DNA of 64,000 bases from Bradyrhizobium diazoefficiens (GCF_016599855.1 NZ_CP067041.1:62001-126000), one strand, 5' to 3'; positions 38,944-47,866 are shown, counted from the first letter of the stretch. The notes: generated from the sequence alone by a model not told the origin. A program made the numbers and translations.

Positions 38944-39351
38944 GTGGCCAAGTCCGAACTCGGAACCAAACGTATTTGCCCGACCACGGGCAAGAAGTTC
39001 TATGACCTCAACAAGAATCCGGTGATCTCGCCCTATACTGGCGAAGTCGTGCCGATCGCCCCCGTAGCGCCTTCCCGTGCGCCTCGCGGTGCCGAAGCTC
39101 GCCATGCGGCAGCCGCCGACACCACCCCGGAGCCGGCGGAGGTGGAGGAGGTCTCGCTGGAGGAGGCCGACGCCGAGGAGAACACCGGAAAGGTTAAGGC
39201 CGTCGTCCCCGAATCCGAGGACGACATCGAGGTCGATGAGACCCTCGACGATGACGATGACGATGATTCGACCTTCATTCCCGATGAAGAAGAGGGCGAT
39301 GAGGACGTTACCGACATCATTGGTGATGTCGGCGGTGATGAAGAGACTTGA
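38944..39351 (+). CDS. FYDLN-domain acidic protein (TIGR02300 family)
   Basis: The predicted 135-residue protein begins with a GTG start. Residues 1-45 form the conserved domain (ELGTKRICPTTGKKFYDLNK, NPVISPYTGEVVP), which has a single cysteine and looks like a half zinc ribbon. The remainder is low-complexity and extremely acidic, with runs such as DDDDDDDSTFIPDEEEGDED. Family members are restricted to alphaproteobacteria and have no established function. Upstream of the tRNA-Ala and divergent from aroA, a conserved location. Confidence 0.88.
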   Translation: MAKSELGTKRICPTTGKKFYDLNKNPVISPYTGEVVPIAPVAPSRAPRGAEARHAAAADTTPEPAEVEEVSLEEADAEENTGKVKAVVPESEDDIEVDETLDDDDDDDSTFIPDEEEGDEDVTDIIGDVGGDEET

Positions 39352-39443
39352 GATCAGCCCTGATCTGTGAAAAAGGGTGCATCGCGCGAGTCACCAGGCT
39401 CGCCGGTCGGGAGCGATCCGCCAAAGATCGTCCCAAGTCTTAA

Positions 39444-39519
<76 letters not shown>

Positions 39520-39606
39520 GCCTTCGCTGGCTTCGCCAGCTTCGGCTCGGCAAGCCCTGTTGTAGCGAAGGCTGCCGCGGCGAAGCCCGGAGGGCGAAGC
39601 CGGGCT
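39520..39606. repeat. Short nested palindromes after tRNA-Ala
   Basis: Directly behind the tRNA come nested repeats of GAAGCC and GGCTTC, for example AGCCTTCGCTGGCTTCGCC and GGCGAAGCCCGG with GGGCGAAGCCGGGCTC. The last gives a stable hairpin. It could end tRNA transcription and ohrR transcription (opposite strand). Similar runs often follow tRNA genes in Bradyrhizobium, from memory. Confidence 0.55.
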
Positions 39607-39619
39607 CTAACGAATCCCT

Positions 39620-40078
39620 TTACTCCCCAATCACCGCATTCAACCTATCCCTCAGCGCGACGATGTCATCCTTCATCGCGACCAGTTCCGAGACCGAGCA
39701 GTCCGACGCGGCCAGGATCGATTGCGGTACACTGCGCGCCTTGTCCTTCAGCGCATGGCCCTGCGGGGTCAGCGCGATCAGCACTTGGCGCTCGTCCTCG
39801 CTGCTACGCGTGCGCTTGACCAGGCGAGCAGCTTCGAGCCGCTTCAGCAACGGCGTCAGCGTGCCCGAATCGAGAAACAGCCTTTCGCCGATGTCCTTCA
39901 CCGGCACGTCGTCGCGCTCCCACAGCACCAGCATCACCAGATATTGCGGATAGGTCAGGCCGAGCCGGTCCAAGAGCGGCTTGTAGACGCGGTTGAAGGC
40001 ATGCGCGGCCGAATAGACAGCGAAGCAGATCTGGTTGTCGAGGCGCTGCGGATCCAGGGTCGATAATTTCCGGGGCAT
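39620..40078 (-). CDS. ohrR: Organic hydroperoxide-sensing repressor OhrR (MarR family)
   Basis: MarR-family repressor that uses a reactive cysteine to sense organic peroxides. The predicted 152-residue protein has DNQICFAVYSAAHAFNR with the single N-terminal sensing cysteine near residue 19 and YPQYLVMLVLWERDD, then a winged helix (LFLDSGTLTPLLKRLEAA, RSSEDERQV). I set ATG 40078 (MPRKLST); ATG 40105 and the open frame to 40168 are less likely. It is divergent from ohr, with operators between them. Confidence 0.95.
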   Translation of the reverse strand: MPRKLSTLDPQRLDNQICFAVYSAAHAFNRVYKPLLDRLGLTYPQYLVMLVLWERDDVPVKDIGERLFLDSGTLTPLLKRLEAARLVKRTRSSEDERQVLIALTPQGHALKDKARSVPQSILAASDCSVSELVAMKDDIVALRDRLNAVIGE

Positions 40079-40130
40079 AGGGAATCTCACGAGATCGATC
40101 CGCATTGTGGGACCGGGCGGCCGCATATTC

Positions 40131-40186
40131 AATTGCGAACAATTAAATGTGAGGCATGCAGATTTCAATTGCGCGCAATATAATTG
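40131..40186. promoter_or_regulatory. OhrR operator region between ohrR and ohr
   Basis: Two AT-rich palindromic sites lie in the 155-base divergent spacer: AATTG-CGAA-CAATT (40131-40144), and the overlapping pair ATTGCGCGCAAT (40168-40179) and CAAT-ATA-ATTG (40176-40186). OhrR operators in other bacteria are AATTG/CAATT inverted repeats, so these are good candidates to control both genes. The second site overlaps where the ohr promoter would be. Confidence 0.7.
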
Positions 40187-40233
40187 TTTGCGATGTTATC
40201 GTACCCCAACCGAAGAGCCCTGAGGAGACGAAG

Positions 40234-40659
40234 ATGTCCGTGAACGTCCTTTACAAGACCAGCGCAAAAGCCACCGGCGGCCGCGACGGCCATGCTGCGA
40301 CCCTGGATGGCGCGCTCGACGTCAAGCTCACCACGCCGAAGGAACTCGGTGGCGGCGGCGGCGCGGGCAACAATCCGGAGCAGCTGTTTGCGGCCGGCTA
40401 CGCCGCCTGCTTCATCGGCGCGATGAAGTTCGTGGCCTCGCAGGGCGGTCCGAAAGTTCCGGCTGACGCCTCCGTGACCTCGACCGTCGGCATCGGCCCG
40501 CGCTCGGAAGGCGGCTTCGGCCTCGACATCGACCTCGCCGTTTCGCTGCCGGGTCTGGCCCGCGCGGAAGCCGAGGCGCTGGTCGAGAAGGCGCATCAGG
40601 TGTGCCCGTACTCCAACGCGACGCGCGGCAATGTCGACGTCCGCCTGACGGTCGTCTGA
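40234..40659 (+). CDS. ohr: Organic hydroperoxide resistance protein
   Basis: Thiol-dependent peroxidase that reduces organic hydroperoxides, cytosolic. The 141-residue protein has the two redox cysteines in [14 protein letters not shown] (Cys about 61) and [13 protein letters not shown] (Cys about 125). ATG 40234 follows TGAGGAG. It is divergent from ohrR and is expected to be induced by organic peroxides. Fits Ohr rather than OsmC by the [11 protein letters not shown] ending. Confidence 0.97.
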   Translation: MSVNVLYKTSAKATGGRDGHAATLDGALDVKLTTPKELGGGGGAGNNPEQLFAAGYAACFIGAMKFVASQGGPKVPADASVTSTVGIGPRSEGGFGLDIDLAVSLPGLARAEAEALVEKAHQVCPYSNATRGNVDVRLTVV

Positions 40660-40833
40660 TCGAAACTGCGGATTGGCTGGCCCAGGATCCCCCTCGGGCC
40701 GGCCGCTTCCGCTAGATTTCCCACGCAGCGGGATGAGGCGGCGACGCATGCGCCTCTACGCGACAAGCCATTGCTGGCGCATCCGAACCTCGCTAGGCCT
40801 GTGATCAAATATCGACACAGGGGAAGCGAAGGC

Positions 40834-42036
40834 ATGACTGAAGCCGCAACCGGCGCAATGAGCGGACTGCGCGTCATCGATCTGACGCGTGTGCTCGGCG
40901 GTCCCTACTGCACCCAGATCCTCGCCGACCACGGCGCCGACGTGATCAAGGTCGAGCCGCCCGCGGGCGACGAGGTGCGCGACTGGGGCCCTCCCTTCCA
41001 CGACGACGACGCGGCCTATTTCATCGGCATCAACCGCAACAAGCGTTCGATCGGCCTTGACCTCGCTTCCGAGGGCGGCCGAACCGTGCTGCTCAAGATG
41101 CTCGAGACCGCCGACGTCCTGATCGAGAATTTCAAGCCGGGCACGCTGGAGAAATGGGGCATCGGCAACGATGTGCTCAGCAAGAAATTCCCGCGCCTCG
41201 TGCATTGCCGGATCTGCGGCTTCGGCGCCGATGGCCCCCGCGGCGGCAATCCCGGCTACGACGCCATCATCCAGGCCATGACCGGCATGATCGCCGCGAC
41301 CGGCTCGCCCGAGAGCGGGCCGATGCGGATCGGTGTGCCGCTAGTCGATATCACCACGGGGCTCTATGCGGCGATCGGCATCCTGATGGCGCTGTCGGAG
41401 AGGCAGCGCTCAGGTCTTGGCCAGTTCCTGGAGACCACGCTGTACGAGACCGGCCTTGCCATCATGCATCCGCACACCGCGAATTATTTCATGCATGGCA
41501 AGCCGCCAAGCCTCACCGGCAACGAGCATCCGAACCTCGTGCCTTACGCGATCTTCCCGACCAAGACCGACAACATCTTCATCGGCGTCGGCAATGACGG
41601 CACCTTCCGCAAGCTCGCCAAGGAGATCGGCAAGCCCGAGCTCGGCACCGATCCGCGCTTTGCCCGCAACAAGGACCGCATCGCCAATCGCGAGGCGCTG
41701 CGCGCGGAGCTGGCAGCGGTATTCAGCCAGCATGAGGCGGAGCCGCTGTGCAACCGCCTGCTGGCGGCAGGCCTGCCCGCAGGCCCCGTGCAGAAGATCG
41801 ACCAGGCGCTGACGAATGCGCACACGATCGCCCGCGGCGATGTCATCGAGAAGGACTGGTACAAGGGCGTGGCCTCGCCGATCCGTCTCGATCGCAGCAA
41901 GCCGAGCCTGCGCCGCCTGCCGCCGAAGTTCAGCCAGCACTCGCAAGAGGTGCTAGGCGAGTTCGGCTACTCAAAGGCGGAGATCGACGCCATGGTCGAG
42001 AGCGGCGTGGTCTGCGGGCCTGAGCGCAAGCGCTAA
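40834..42036 (+). CDS. CaiB/BaiF-family CoA transferase
   Basis: Family III CoA transferase of 400 residues. The family signature LRVIDLTRVLGGPYCTQILAD, ADVIKVEPP and the catalytic Asp region (about residue 165, within AMTGMIAATGSPESGP and VPLVDITTGLYAAIG) are present. I chose ATG 40834 behind GGGGAAGCGAAGG; the frame is open to 40771 upstream. No acyl-CoA dehydrogenase or other partner is beside it, so the acyl substrate cannot be named. Confidence 0.92.
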   Translation: MTEAATGAMSGLRVIDLTRVLGGPYCTQILADHGADVIKVEPPAGDEVRDWGPPFHDDDAAYFIGINRNKRSIGLDLASEGGRTVLLKMLETADVLIENFKPGTLEKWGIGNDVLSKKFPRLVHCRICGFGADGPRGGNPGYDAIIQAMTGMIAATGSPESGPMRIGVPLVDITTGLYAAIGILMALSERQRSGLGQFLETTLYETGLAIMHPHTANYFMHGKPPSLTGNEHPNLVPYAIFPTKTDNIFIGVGNDGTFRKLAKEIGKPELGTDPRFARNKDRIANREALRAELAAVFSQHEAEPLCNRLLAAGLPAGPVQKIDQALTNAHTIARGDVIEKDWYKGVASPIRLDRSKPSLRRLPPKFSQHSQEVLGEFGYSKAEIDAMVESGVVCGPERKR

Positions 42037-42180
42037 GGCCCGCACCTCCTCCCAAGCAAATGCCGCACTGCGGCGACCCACGCACGTGCACTGCGAACGG
42101 ATGAGGCTGGCCGCTTCGCCTTCACCTATTTGACGGCTTCCCTTTTCCCGCGCTTGCCGCTTTCGTTTCGGCCGCTTACA

Positions 42181-42198
42181 CAGTCACGTGAACGTCAT
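42181..42198 (+). promoter_or_regulatory. Candidate Pho box before ugpB
   Basis: CAGTCAC (42181-42187) and ACGTCAT (42192-42198) resemble the PhoB half-site CTGTCAT at five of seven bases each, spaced 11 bases apart as in PhoB boxes. They lie 64-81 bases before the ugpB start. The downstream genes import glycerol 3-phosphate, a typical Pho regulon function. The match is imperfect, so this is a suggestion only. Confidence 0.4.
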
Positions 42199-42261
42199 AC
42201 GGCGCTGCTAGCGCAAGCGATCTTTTTGACGGCCAAGGGACGGCTAAGGGAGGTTTACTTG

Positions 42262-43578
42262 ATGGCTCTTCGACATTTTGGGGCGGCTGCCGCTGTTGCA
42301 CTCACGGTTGGCATGACGGCTTCGCCGGCGCTGGCCGTCACCGAAATCCAATGGTGGCACGCGATGACAGGCCCGAACAACGACGTCGTGGTCAAACTTG
42401 CCAACGATTTCAACGCGTCTCAGAGCGATTACAAGATCGTTCCGACCTTCAAGGGGAGCTATGCCGACACGCTGAACGCGGGCATCGCGGCGTTCCGCGC
42501 CGGCAACGCACCGGGCATCATGCAGGTGTTCGAGGTCGGCACCGCGACCATGATGGCCGCAAAGGGCGCCATCAAGCCGGTCTCCGACCTCATGAAGGAG
42601 CAAGGCGAAAAGTTTGACCCGCAGTCTTACCTGCCGGCCATCACAGGTTACTACTCGACCGCAAAGGGCGAGATGCTCTCGTTCCCGTTCAACTCGTCGA
42701 GCATGGTGATGTGGGTCAATCTCGACGCACTGAAGAAGGCCGGCATCGACGCGCCGCCGAAGACCTGGCCTGAGGTGTTCGCCGACGCCAAGAAGCTGCA
42801 CGCGACGAGCCCGACATGCGGCTTCTCCTCGAGCTGGATCACATGGGGCCTGATCGAGCAGTTCTCGGCCTGGCACAACATTCCGATCGGCACCAAGGCC
42901 AACGGCCTTGACGGCTTCGACACCGTGCTGGAATTTAACAATCCGCTCGAGACCAAGCTGCTCGAAAACCTCGTCGAGCTTCAGAAAGACAAGAGCTACG
43001 ACTATTCGGGCCGCACCAATACCGGCGAAGGCCGCTTCACTTCGGGCGAATGCGGGCTCTACATGACGTCGTCGGCCTTCTATCCGAACGTCAAGGCGAA
43101 CGCGAAGTTCAACTATACGGCCGTTCCGATGCCGTATTTCCCGGACGTCAAGGACGCGCCCCAGAACTCCATTATCGGCGGCGCCTCGCTGTGGGTGATG
43201 GGCGGCAAGTCCAAGGAAGAGTACAAGGGCATCGCAAAGTTCTTCACCTTCCTGTCCGACACCGATCGTCAGGTCTATCTGCACGAGGTCTCCGGCTATC
43301 TGCCGATCACCAAGGCGGCCTACGATAAGACCAAGGCGTCAGGCTTCTATGAGAAGAACCCGATTCTGGAAGTGCCGTTGAAGGAGCTCACCAACAAGCC
43401 GCCGACCGAGAACTCGCGCGGCCTGCGTTTCGGCGGTATGGTGCAGATGCGCGACGTCTGGTCCGAGGAGATCGAGGCGGCGCTTGCCGGCAAGAAGTCC
43501 GCCAAGGAAGCGCTCGATGCCGCGGTCTCGCGCGGCAACCAGATGCTGCGTCAGTTCGAGCGGACCGCGACCAAGTAA
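42262..43578 (+). CDS. ugpB: Glycerol-3-phosphate ABC transporter, substrate-binding protein
   Basis: Periplasmic binding protein of 438 residues with signal peptide MALRHFGAAAAVALTVGMTA-SPALA. It has family 1 extracellular binding-protein features (VTEIQWWHAMTGPNND, GNAPGIMQVFEVGTATMMA, SLWVMGGKSKEEYKGIAKF). WWHAM and the SSSMVMWVN segments match UgpB. ATG 42262 is preceded by AAGGGAGG. It heads ugpBAEC and is separated from ugpA by a strong hairpin. Glycerophosphodiester uptake is also possible. Confidence 0.94.
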   Translation: MALRHFGAAAAVALTVGMTASPALAVTEIQWWHAMTGPNNDVVVKLANDFNASQSDYKIVPTFKGSYADTLNAGIAAFRAGNAPGIMQVFEVGTATMMAAKGAIKPVSDLMKEQGEKFDPQSYLPAITGYYSTAKGEMLSFPFNSSSMVMWVNLDALKKAGIDAPPKTWPEVFADAKKLHATSPTCGFSSSWITWGLIEQFSAWHNIPIGTKANGLDGFDTVLEFNNPLETKLLENLVELQKDKSYDYSGRTNTGEGRFTSGECGLYMTSSAFYPNVKANAKFNYTAVPMPYFPDVKDAPQNSIIGGASLWVMGGKSKEEYKGIAKFFTFLSDTDRQVYLHEVSGYLPITKAAYDKTKASGFYEKNPILEVPLKELTNKPPTENSRGLRFGGMVQMRDVWSEEIEAALAGKKSAKEALDAAVSRGNQMLRQFERTATK

Positions 43579-43587
43579 GATCGCATC

Positions 43588-43622
43588 AATCGTGGCTGCG
43601 GACGTTCCGCAGCCACGATTTT
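43588..43622 (+). terminator. Hairpin between ugpB and ugpA
   Basis: A perfect 15-bp stem, AATCGTGGCTGCGGA and TCCGCAGCCACGATT with loop CGT, begins ten bases after the ugpB stop; TTC follows. Such internal hairpins let the binding protein be made in excess over the membrane subunits. The short T run suggests partial termination or mRNA stabilisation. Confidence 0.7.
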
Positions 43623-43644
43623 CACCGGGTGAGGCGGGGGCTTC

Positions 43645-44526
43645 ATGGAGAACCGCGCGATATTTTCAGGCAGGCTGCTCGCCTGTCTCCTGGTGTTCCC
43701 ACAGCTTGCGATCTCCCTGATCTTCTTCTACTGGCCGGCCGCGCAGGCGCTCTGGCAATCCTTCCTGGTGCAGGATGCCTTCGGACTCTCGACCGAGTTC
43801 GTCTGGTTCGAGAACTACGTCAATCTGCTGAAGACGCCCGAATATTATCAGGCGATCGGCACCACCTTCTTCTTCTCGCTCCTGGTCGTGTTCTTCTCGC
43901 TCGCCTTTGGGCTCCTTCTCGCCGTGATGGCGAACCGCAACATCGCGGGCGTGCAGATCTATCGCACGTTCCTGATCATTCCGTACGCGGTCGCGCCTGC
44001 GGTCGCGAGCGTGCTCTTCATCTTCATGTTCCAGCCGGGCCTCGGCATGATCGCGCGTGCCCTGCAGCGCAACGGCGTCGACTGGAATCCCGTGCTCAAC
44101 GGCAACCACGCGATGATCCTGATCGTCGTCGTCGCTGTCTGGAATCAGATCAGCTACAATTTCCTGTTCTTCCTCGCAGGCCTGCAGTCGATCCCGAGGA
44201 GCGTGATCGAGGCCGCCGCGATCGACGGCGCACGGCCGATGCGGCGGTTCTGGACCATCGTCTTCCCACTGCTGTCGCCGACGACGTTCTTCCTGATCAT
44301 CGTCAACATCACCTATGCTTTCTTCAACACGCTCGGCATCATCGATACCGCGACCGAAGGCGGCCCGAACGGCTCCACTGCAACGCTAGTCTACAAGGTG
44401 TTCCTAGATGGCAAGGCCGGCTCCGATCTCGGCGGCTCGGCGGCGCAATCGGTGATCCTGATGATCATCGTCATCGTGCTCACCGCGATCCAGTTTCGCT
44501 ACGTCGAAAAGAAGGTGCACTACTAG
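43645..44526 (+). CDS. ugpA: Glycerol-3-phosphate ABC transporter, permease UgpA
   Basis: Inner-membrane permease of 293 residues with six predicted helices. The EAA loop that contacts the ATPase is visible in IPRSVIEAAAIDGARPMRRFWTIVFP. First helix LLACLLVFPQLAISLIFFYW. Start ATG 43645 follows GGGTGAGGCGGGGGC. Only two bases separate it from ugpE, so the two are co-translated. Confidence 0.96.
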   Translation: MENRAIFSGRLLACLLVFPQLAISLIFFYWPAAQALWQSFLVQDAFGLSTEFVWFENYVNLLKTPEYYQAIGTTFFFSLLVVFFSLAFGLLLAVMANRNIAGVQIYRTFLIIPYAVAPAVASVLFIFMFQPGLGMIARALQRNGVDWNPVLNGNHAMILIVVVAVWNQISYNFLFFLAGLQSIPRSVIEAAAIDGARPMRRFWTIVFPLLSPTTFFLIIVNITYAFFNTLGIIDTATEGGPNGSTATLVYKVFLDGKAGSDLGGSAAQSVILMIIVIVLTAIQFRYVEKKVHY

Positions 44527-44528
44527 CC

Positions 44529-45377
44529 ATGGTCGAGCATCGGCGCTTTGGAAACCTGTTGCCGCACTTCGTGCTGATCGCCGGCGTGATCGTCGTCGCC
44601 TTCCCGGTCTACCTCGCGATCATCGCCTCTACCCACGACAATTCGGTCATCGCCAACGGGCAGATGCCGCTTTATCCGGGTAGCCACGGGCTGGAGACCT
44701 ACTGGAACACGATCATGTCCGGCACCGGCAAGACCACCCGTGAGCCGGTCGGCGGCATGTTGCTGTCGAGCTTCGTCATGGCGGTCGGCATCGCGCTCGG
44801 AAAGATCGCAATCTCGATCATATCGGCCTACGCGATCGTGTTCTTCGACTTCCCGTTCAGGATGGCGACATTCTGGACCATCTTCATCACGCTGATGCTG
44901 CCGGTCGAGGTGCGTATCTTCCCGACTTACAAGATCACGTCTGACCTGCACATGCTGGATTCCTATTCCGGCCTGATCCTGCCTCTGATCGCGTCGGCAA
45001 CCGCAACGCTCCTGTTCAGGCAGTTCTTCATGACGGTGCCGAAGGAGCTGGTCGAGGCCTCGAAGATGGATGGAGCCGGGCCGATCCGCTTCTTCTTCGA
45101 TACGCTGCTGCCGCTCTCGGTGACCAACATCGCCGCGCTGTTCGTGATCCTCTTCATCTACGGCTGGAATCAATATCTTTGGCCGCTCCTGATCACGACA
45201 CGCGACGACATGCAGACCATCGTGATCGGCATCAAGAAGATCATCGATGTGAAGGACGCACTCACCGAATGGTCGGTCGCGATGGCCACCGCGGTGCTCG
45301 CGATGCTGCCGCCGGTGGCGGTCGTCGTGCTGCTGCAACGCCTGTTCGTCAAGGGCCTGATCGAAACGGAGAAATAG
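44529..45377 (+). CDS. ugpE: Glycerol-3-phosphate ABC transporter, permease UgpE
   Basis: Second inner-membrane permease, 282 residues and six predicted helices. The EAA loop is [24 protein letters not shown] 44529 lies two bases behind the ugpA stop. The same frame stays open far upstream over ugpA, but that extension is antisense-like noise in another frame of ugpA. Partner of UgpA in the channel. Confidence 0.96.
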   Translation: MVEHRRFGNLLPHFVLIAGVIVVAFPVYLAIIASTHDNSVIANGQMPLYPGSHGLETYWNTIMSGTGKTTREPVGGMLLSSFVMAVGIALGKIAISIISAYAIVFFDFPFRMATFWTIFITLMLPVEVRIFPTYKITSDLHMLDSYSGLILPLIASATATLLFRQFFMTVPKELVEASKMDGAGPIRFFFDTLLPLSVTNIAALFVILFIYGWNQYLWPLLITTRDDMQTIVIGIKKIIDVKDALTEWSVAMATAVLAMLPPVAVVVLLQRLFVKGLIETEK

Positions 45378-45381
45378 GCCC

Positions 45382-46464
45382 ATGGCCAATGTTACACTGC
45401 GCGACGTCAGAAAGGCCTATCCCAACGGCTTCGAGGCCATCAAGGGCGTTGATGTCGATGTGGCCGACGGGCAGTTCTGCGTTCTGGTCGGCCCTTCGGG
45501 CTGCGGCAAGTCGACCCTGCTCAGAATGGTAGCGGGGCTCGAAACCATCACCTCCGGCGAGATCGACATCGGCGGCCGTGTCGTGAACCAGGTCGAGCCG
45601 GCCGACCGCGATATCGCGATGGTGTTCCAGAACTACGCGCTCTATCCGCATATGAGCGTCTTCAACAACATGGCTTACGGCCTGCGCAATCGAGGCATGA
45701 AGGAAGCCGAGATCAAGACCCGCGTCGAAGAGGCCGCGCGCATTCTCGAGCTCGGGACCATGCTCACCCGCAAGCCGGGACAGCTCTCCGGCGGCCAGCG
45801 CCAGCGCGTTGCCATGGGCCGCGCCATCGTGCGCCAGCCGAAGGTCTTCCTGTTCGACGAGCCGCTCTCCAATCTCGACGCCAAGCTGCGCATCGCGATG
45901 CGCGTCGAGATCCGCAAATTGCAGCGCCGGCTCAACACCACGTCGATCTACGTCACCCACGACCAGCTCGAGGCGATGACGCTTGCCGACGTTCTCGTCG
46001 TGATGAATGGCGGCGAGGTCGAGCAGGTCGGCAATCCGCTCGCGATCTACGAGAAGCCGGCGACCACCTTCGTGGCCTCCTTCATCGGTGCACCGCCGAT
46101 GAATCTGATGTCGACGCGCGCCGTCGAAATCAAATCGCAGCTCGGCAGCGCGAGCGATGCCGGCATCCTCGGCATCCGTCCGGAAGATTTTGTCATTACC
46201 GACCAGACCCCGGCCGGCGGCGTCGCATTGCCGCTGACCGTGGAAGCGATCGAGCGCGTCGGCGCAGAGACCTTCGTTTACGGCTCGCGTGCCGAGGACG
46301 AGCAGCGCGTGGCCGCCACGCCCGGCGAGCTGCCGCCCGGCGAGGTCATCGTCCGGATCCCCGGGTCCGAGGCACCACCGATCGGCCAAAAGATCCGCGT
46401 GGCGGCGGTACGCCCAAAGCTGCATTTGTTCAGCGGCGACGGACGGACGCGAATCGAGGCCTGA
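45382..46464 (+). CDS. ugpC: Glycerol-3-phosphate ABC transporter, ATPase UgpC
   Basis: ATP-binding subunit of 360 residues that drives the importer. Motifs in order: Walker [13 protein letters not shown]-loop [13 protein letters not shown], signature [15 protein letters not shown], Walker [13 protein letters not shown] and switch histidine YVTHDQLEA, with a C-terminal TOBE domain ([13 protein letters not shown]). MalK-type architecture. It starts four bases after ugpE. Confidence 0.96.
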   Translation: MANVTLRDVRKAYPNGFEAIKGVDVDVADGQFCVLVGPSGCGKSTLLRMVAGLETITSGEIDIGGRVVNQVEPADRDIAMVFQNYALYPHMSVFNNMAYGLRNRGMKEAEIKTRVEEAARILELGTMLTRKPGQLSGGQRQRVAMGRAIVRQPKVFLFDEPLSNLDAKLRIAMRVEIRKLQRRLNTTSIYVTHDQLEAMTLADVLVVMNGGEVEQVGNPLAIYEKPATTFVASFIGAPPMNLMSTRAVEIKSQLGSASDAGILGIRPEDFVITDQTPAGGVALPLTVEAIERVGAETFVYGSRAEDEQRVAATPGELPPGEVIVRIPGSEAPPIGQKIRVAAVRPKLHLFSGDGRTRIEA

Positions 46465-46638
46465 GCGGTTTCCGGCAAAAGTCGCGAAAACAACCCCATG
46501 CACAGTAGAAGCGGGTCTGTTTTCATTGGGATAAATCGCCCGGAAAACTCCTCATGGCCGGGCGACAGCGGAAACAGTGAATCCACAGCCCCCCGCTACC
46601 TCCTTGAACCCGCACGGGGATATGACCATATTGCTGAC

Positions 46639-46699
46639 CAAGGGGCGCCGCTTCCGGGCCCTGAAATGTCAAAGTCGCTTTGCGAGGACTTTGTAAACT
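46639..46699 (+). promoter_or_regulatory. ROSE-like RNA thermometer before hsp20
   Basis: The mRNA leader ends in a hairpin of CAAAGTC (46670-46676) and GACTTTG (46687-46693), which traps the ribosome site AGGA (46685-46688). Inside the stem is TCGCT (46675-46679), which fits the ROSE signature U-U/C-GCU that pairs with AGGA and melts on heating. A preceding hairpin pairs AGGG with CCCT (46641-46661). ROSE elements were first described upstream of Bradyrhizobium small heat-shock genes. A further stem, CCCCG and CGGGG at about 46590-46620, may extend it. Confidence 0.72.
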
Positions 46700-47125
46700 A
46701 TGTCTCGTGTTCCCACGCTTTCCAGTCCGTTCCTTCTGGGCTTCGACGAGATCGAGCGCGTGCTCGATCGCGTCGTGAAAGGCGCCGACGGCTACCCTCC
46801 CTACAACATCGAGAGGTGTAGCGGATCGGAGGGCCAGCCCGAGCGCTTGCGCATCACGCTGGCGGTCGCCGGATTCACCCGCGACCAACTCGATGTAACC
46901 ATTGAGGAAAACCAGCTCGTGATTCGCGGGCGGCAGCAGGACGACAAGTCCCGGCAATACATCCATCGCGGCATCGCCGCGCGCCACTTCCAGCGCACTT
47001 TCGTGCTGGCGGAGGGGATGCTGGTGCTGGGTGCGGATCTGAAGAACGGGCTGTTGTCGGTCGATCTTGCCCGGCCTGAACCGGAGAGGATCGTTAAGAC
47101 AATCGCTATCAATGAGCACGAATAA
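46700..47125 (+). CDS. Small heat shock protein (Hsp20/IbpA type)
   Basis: Chaperone of the alpha-crystallin family that holds unfolded proteins. The 141-residue protein has an alpha-crystallin domain (about 35-125) with RLRITLAVAGFTRDQLDVTIE, the conserved NQLVIRGRQQDD, and HRGIAARHFQRTFVLAEG. A short C-terminal tail lacks a clear IxI anchor (ERIVKTIAINEHE contains a partial one). Expression should rise on heating through the leader hairpin. The next gene is a DUF1150 gene 50 bases on. Confidence 0.93.
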   Translation: MSRVPTLSSPFLLGFDEIERVLDRVVKGADGYPPYNIERCSGSEGQPERLRITLAVAGFTRDQLDVTIEENQLVIRGRQQDDKSRQYIHRGIAARHFQRTFVLAEGMLVLGADLKNGLLSVDLARPEPERIVKTIAINEHE

Positions 47126-47175
47126 TGGAACGAGTAGCGGACTCGACCGCTTAGTTCGAGAGAGGAGTCGAGACC

Positions 47176-47448
47176 ATGAGTGAAGGTCATGTTGCGTTCG
47201 AATACGAAGCCAAGGTCGTCTCGCCGGAGACGCTGGCAACCCTCGGCGAAGGCCATATCGCCTATGTGAAGCAGATCCGCTCGGAAGATGTGCCCGGCCT
47301 GTTTCCCGAAGCGCCGAAGATTGCGCCCGGCCTGAAGCTTTTCGCCCTCCATTCCGCCGACGGCACGCCGATCATGCTGACCGACAGCCGCGAAGCCGCG
47401 ATCGCCAACGCCTGGAGCAACGAGCTGCAAGCGGTGAGCGTGCACTGA
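47176..47448 (+). CDS. DUF1150 family protein
   Basis: The predicted 90-residue protein is acidic to neutral with no membrane segment. It shows the conserved family pattern: LGEGHIAYVKQI, a central PGLKLFALHSADGTPIML and the C-terminal SREAAIANAWSNELQAVSVH. Function is not known. It follows hsp20 in the same direction, a common pairing in alphaproteobacteria that hints at a role in stress. Its last 60 bases and terminator are repeated twice downstream. Confidence 0.9.
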   Translation: MSEGHVAFEYEAKVVSPETLATLGEGHIAYVKQIRSEDVPGLFPEAPKIAPGLKLFALHSADGTPIMLTDSREAAIANAWSNELQAVSVH

Positions 47449-47479
47449 GCGCTGCGCGTCGCGCGAATAGAATTTCAAA

Positions 47480-47514
47480 CGGGCATGCCTTCATGCGAAG
47501 GCGTGCCCGTTTTG
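47480..47514 (+). terminator. Intrinsic terminator after DUF1150 gene
   Basis: CGGGCATGCCTT (47480-47491), loop CATGCG, and AAGGCGTGCCCG (47498-47509) with one G-T pair, followed by TTTTGCTTT. Copies of this terminator are present at about 48531 and 50812. Confidence 0.9.
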
Positions 47515-47516
47515 CT

Positions 47517-47564
47517 TTGACGACAGAATTCGGATACTCTAAATTCTGGTCGATCTGACCAGAA
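47517..47564 (+). promoter_or_regulatory. Promoter and operator of the toxin-antitoxin pair
   Basis: A perfect 8-bp palindrome, TTCTGGTC-GATCT-GACCAGAA, lies at 47544-47564 just before the antitoxin start. A possible promoter has TTGACG (47517-47522) and TAAATT (47540-47545), 17 bases apart. Repressor binding at the palindrome would block polymerase and overlap the ribosome site, as expected for antitoxin autoregulation. Confidence 0.6.
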
Positions 47565-47566
47565 AG

Positions 47567-47866
47567 ATGGACATGACGACAAAGCGCTCCTCTTCGAAGA
47601 AGGGCTCCCCGTCCGGCCGATGGAGCCTTCAGGACGCAAAGACTCACCTGAGCCAGATTGTCAGGGAGGCCCAACGCATTGGGCCACAGCGCGTTACGCT
47701 GCATGGGAAAGATGCTGCGGTTATCATTGCAGCAGATGAATTCGAGCGCCTCCAGCGGCCCGTGAGCGGTCGTGACATCGTTACGGTCCTTGCGAAAGCC
47801 CCGTTGGCGGACGTGGAATTTGAACGCCTGACGATCAAATCCAAGGTGCGGGACGTCGAGCTTTGA
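47567..47866 (+). CDS. Phd/YefM-family antitoxin
   Basis: The predicted 99-residue protein has an N-terminal Phd/YefM DNA-binding fold (WSLQDAKTHLSQIVREAQ, GPQRVTLHGKDAAVIIAADEFERLQ) and a C-terminal tail that should wrap the toxin (ADVEFERLTIKSKVRD). It starts at ATG 47567; ATG 47573 is an alternative with a better-spaced ribosome site (AGAAAG at 47561). Its TGA overlaps the toxin's TTG start. Confidence 0.92.
   Translation: MDMTTKRSSSKKGSPSGRWSLQDAKTHLSQIVREAQRIGPQRVTLHGKDAAVIIAADEFERLQRPVSGRDIVTVLAKAPLADVEFERLTIKSKVRDVEL

Noticed and set aside
43629..45377. A 582-codon frame that seems to fuse a protein to UgpE
   Set aside because: Its first half is a wrong frame of ugpA; UgpE homology begins only at 44529, so no fusion exists.
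46600..46650. A heat-shock sigma promoter (CTTG ... CATATT) before hsp20
   Set aside because: The spacing between the elements is about 20 bases, longer than the expected 17-18, and the second element matches poorly.
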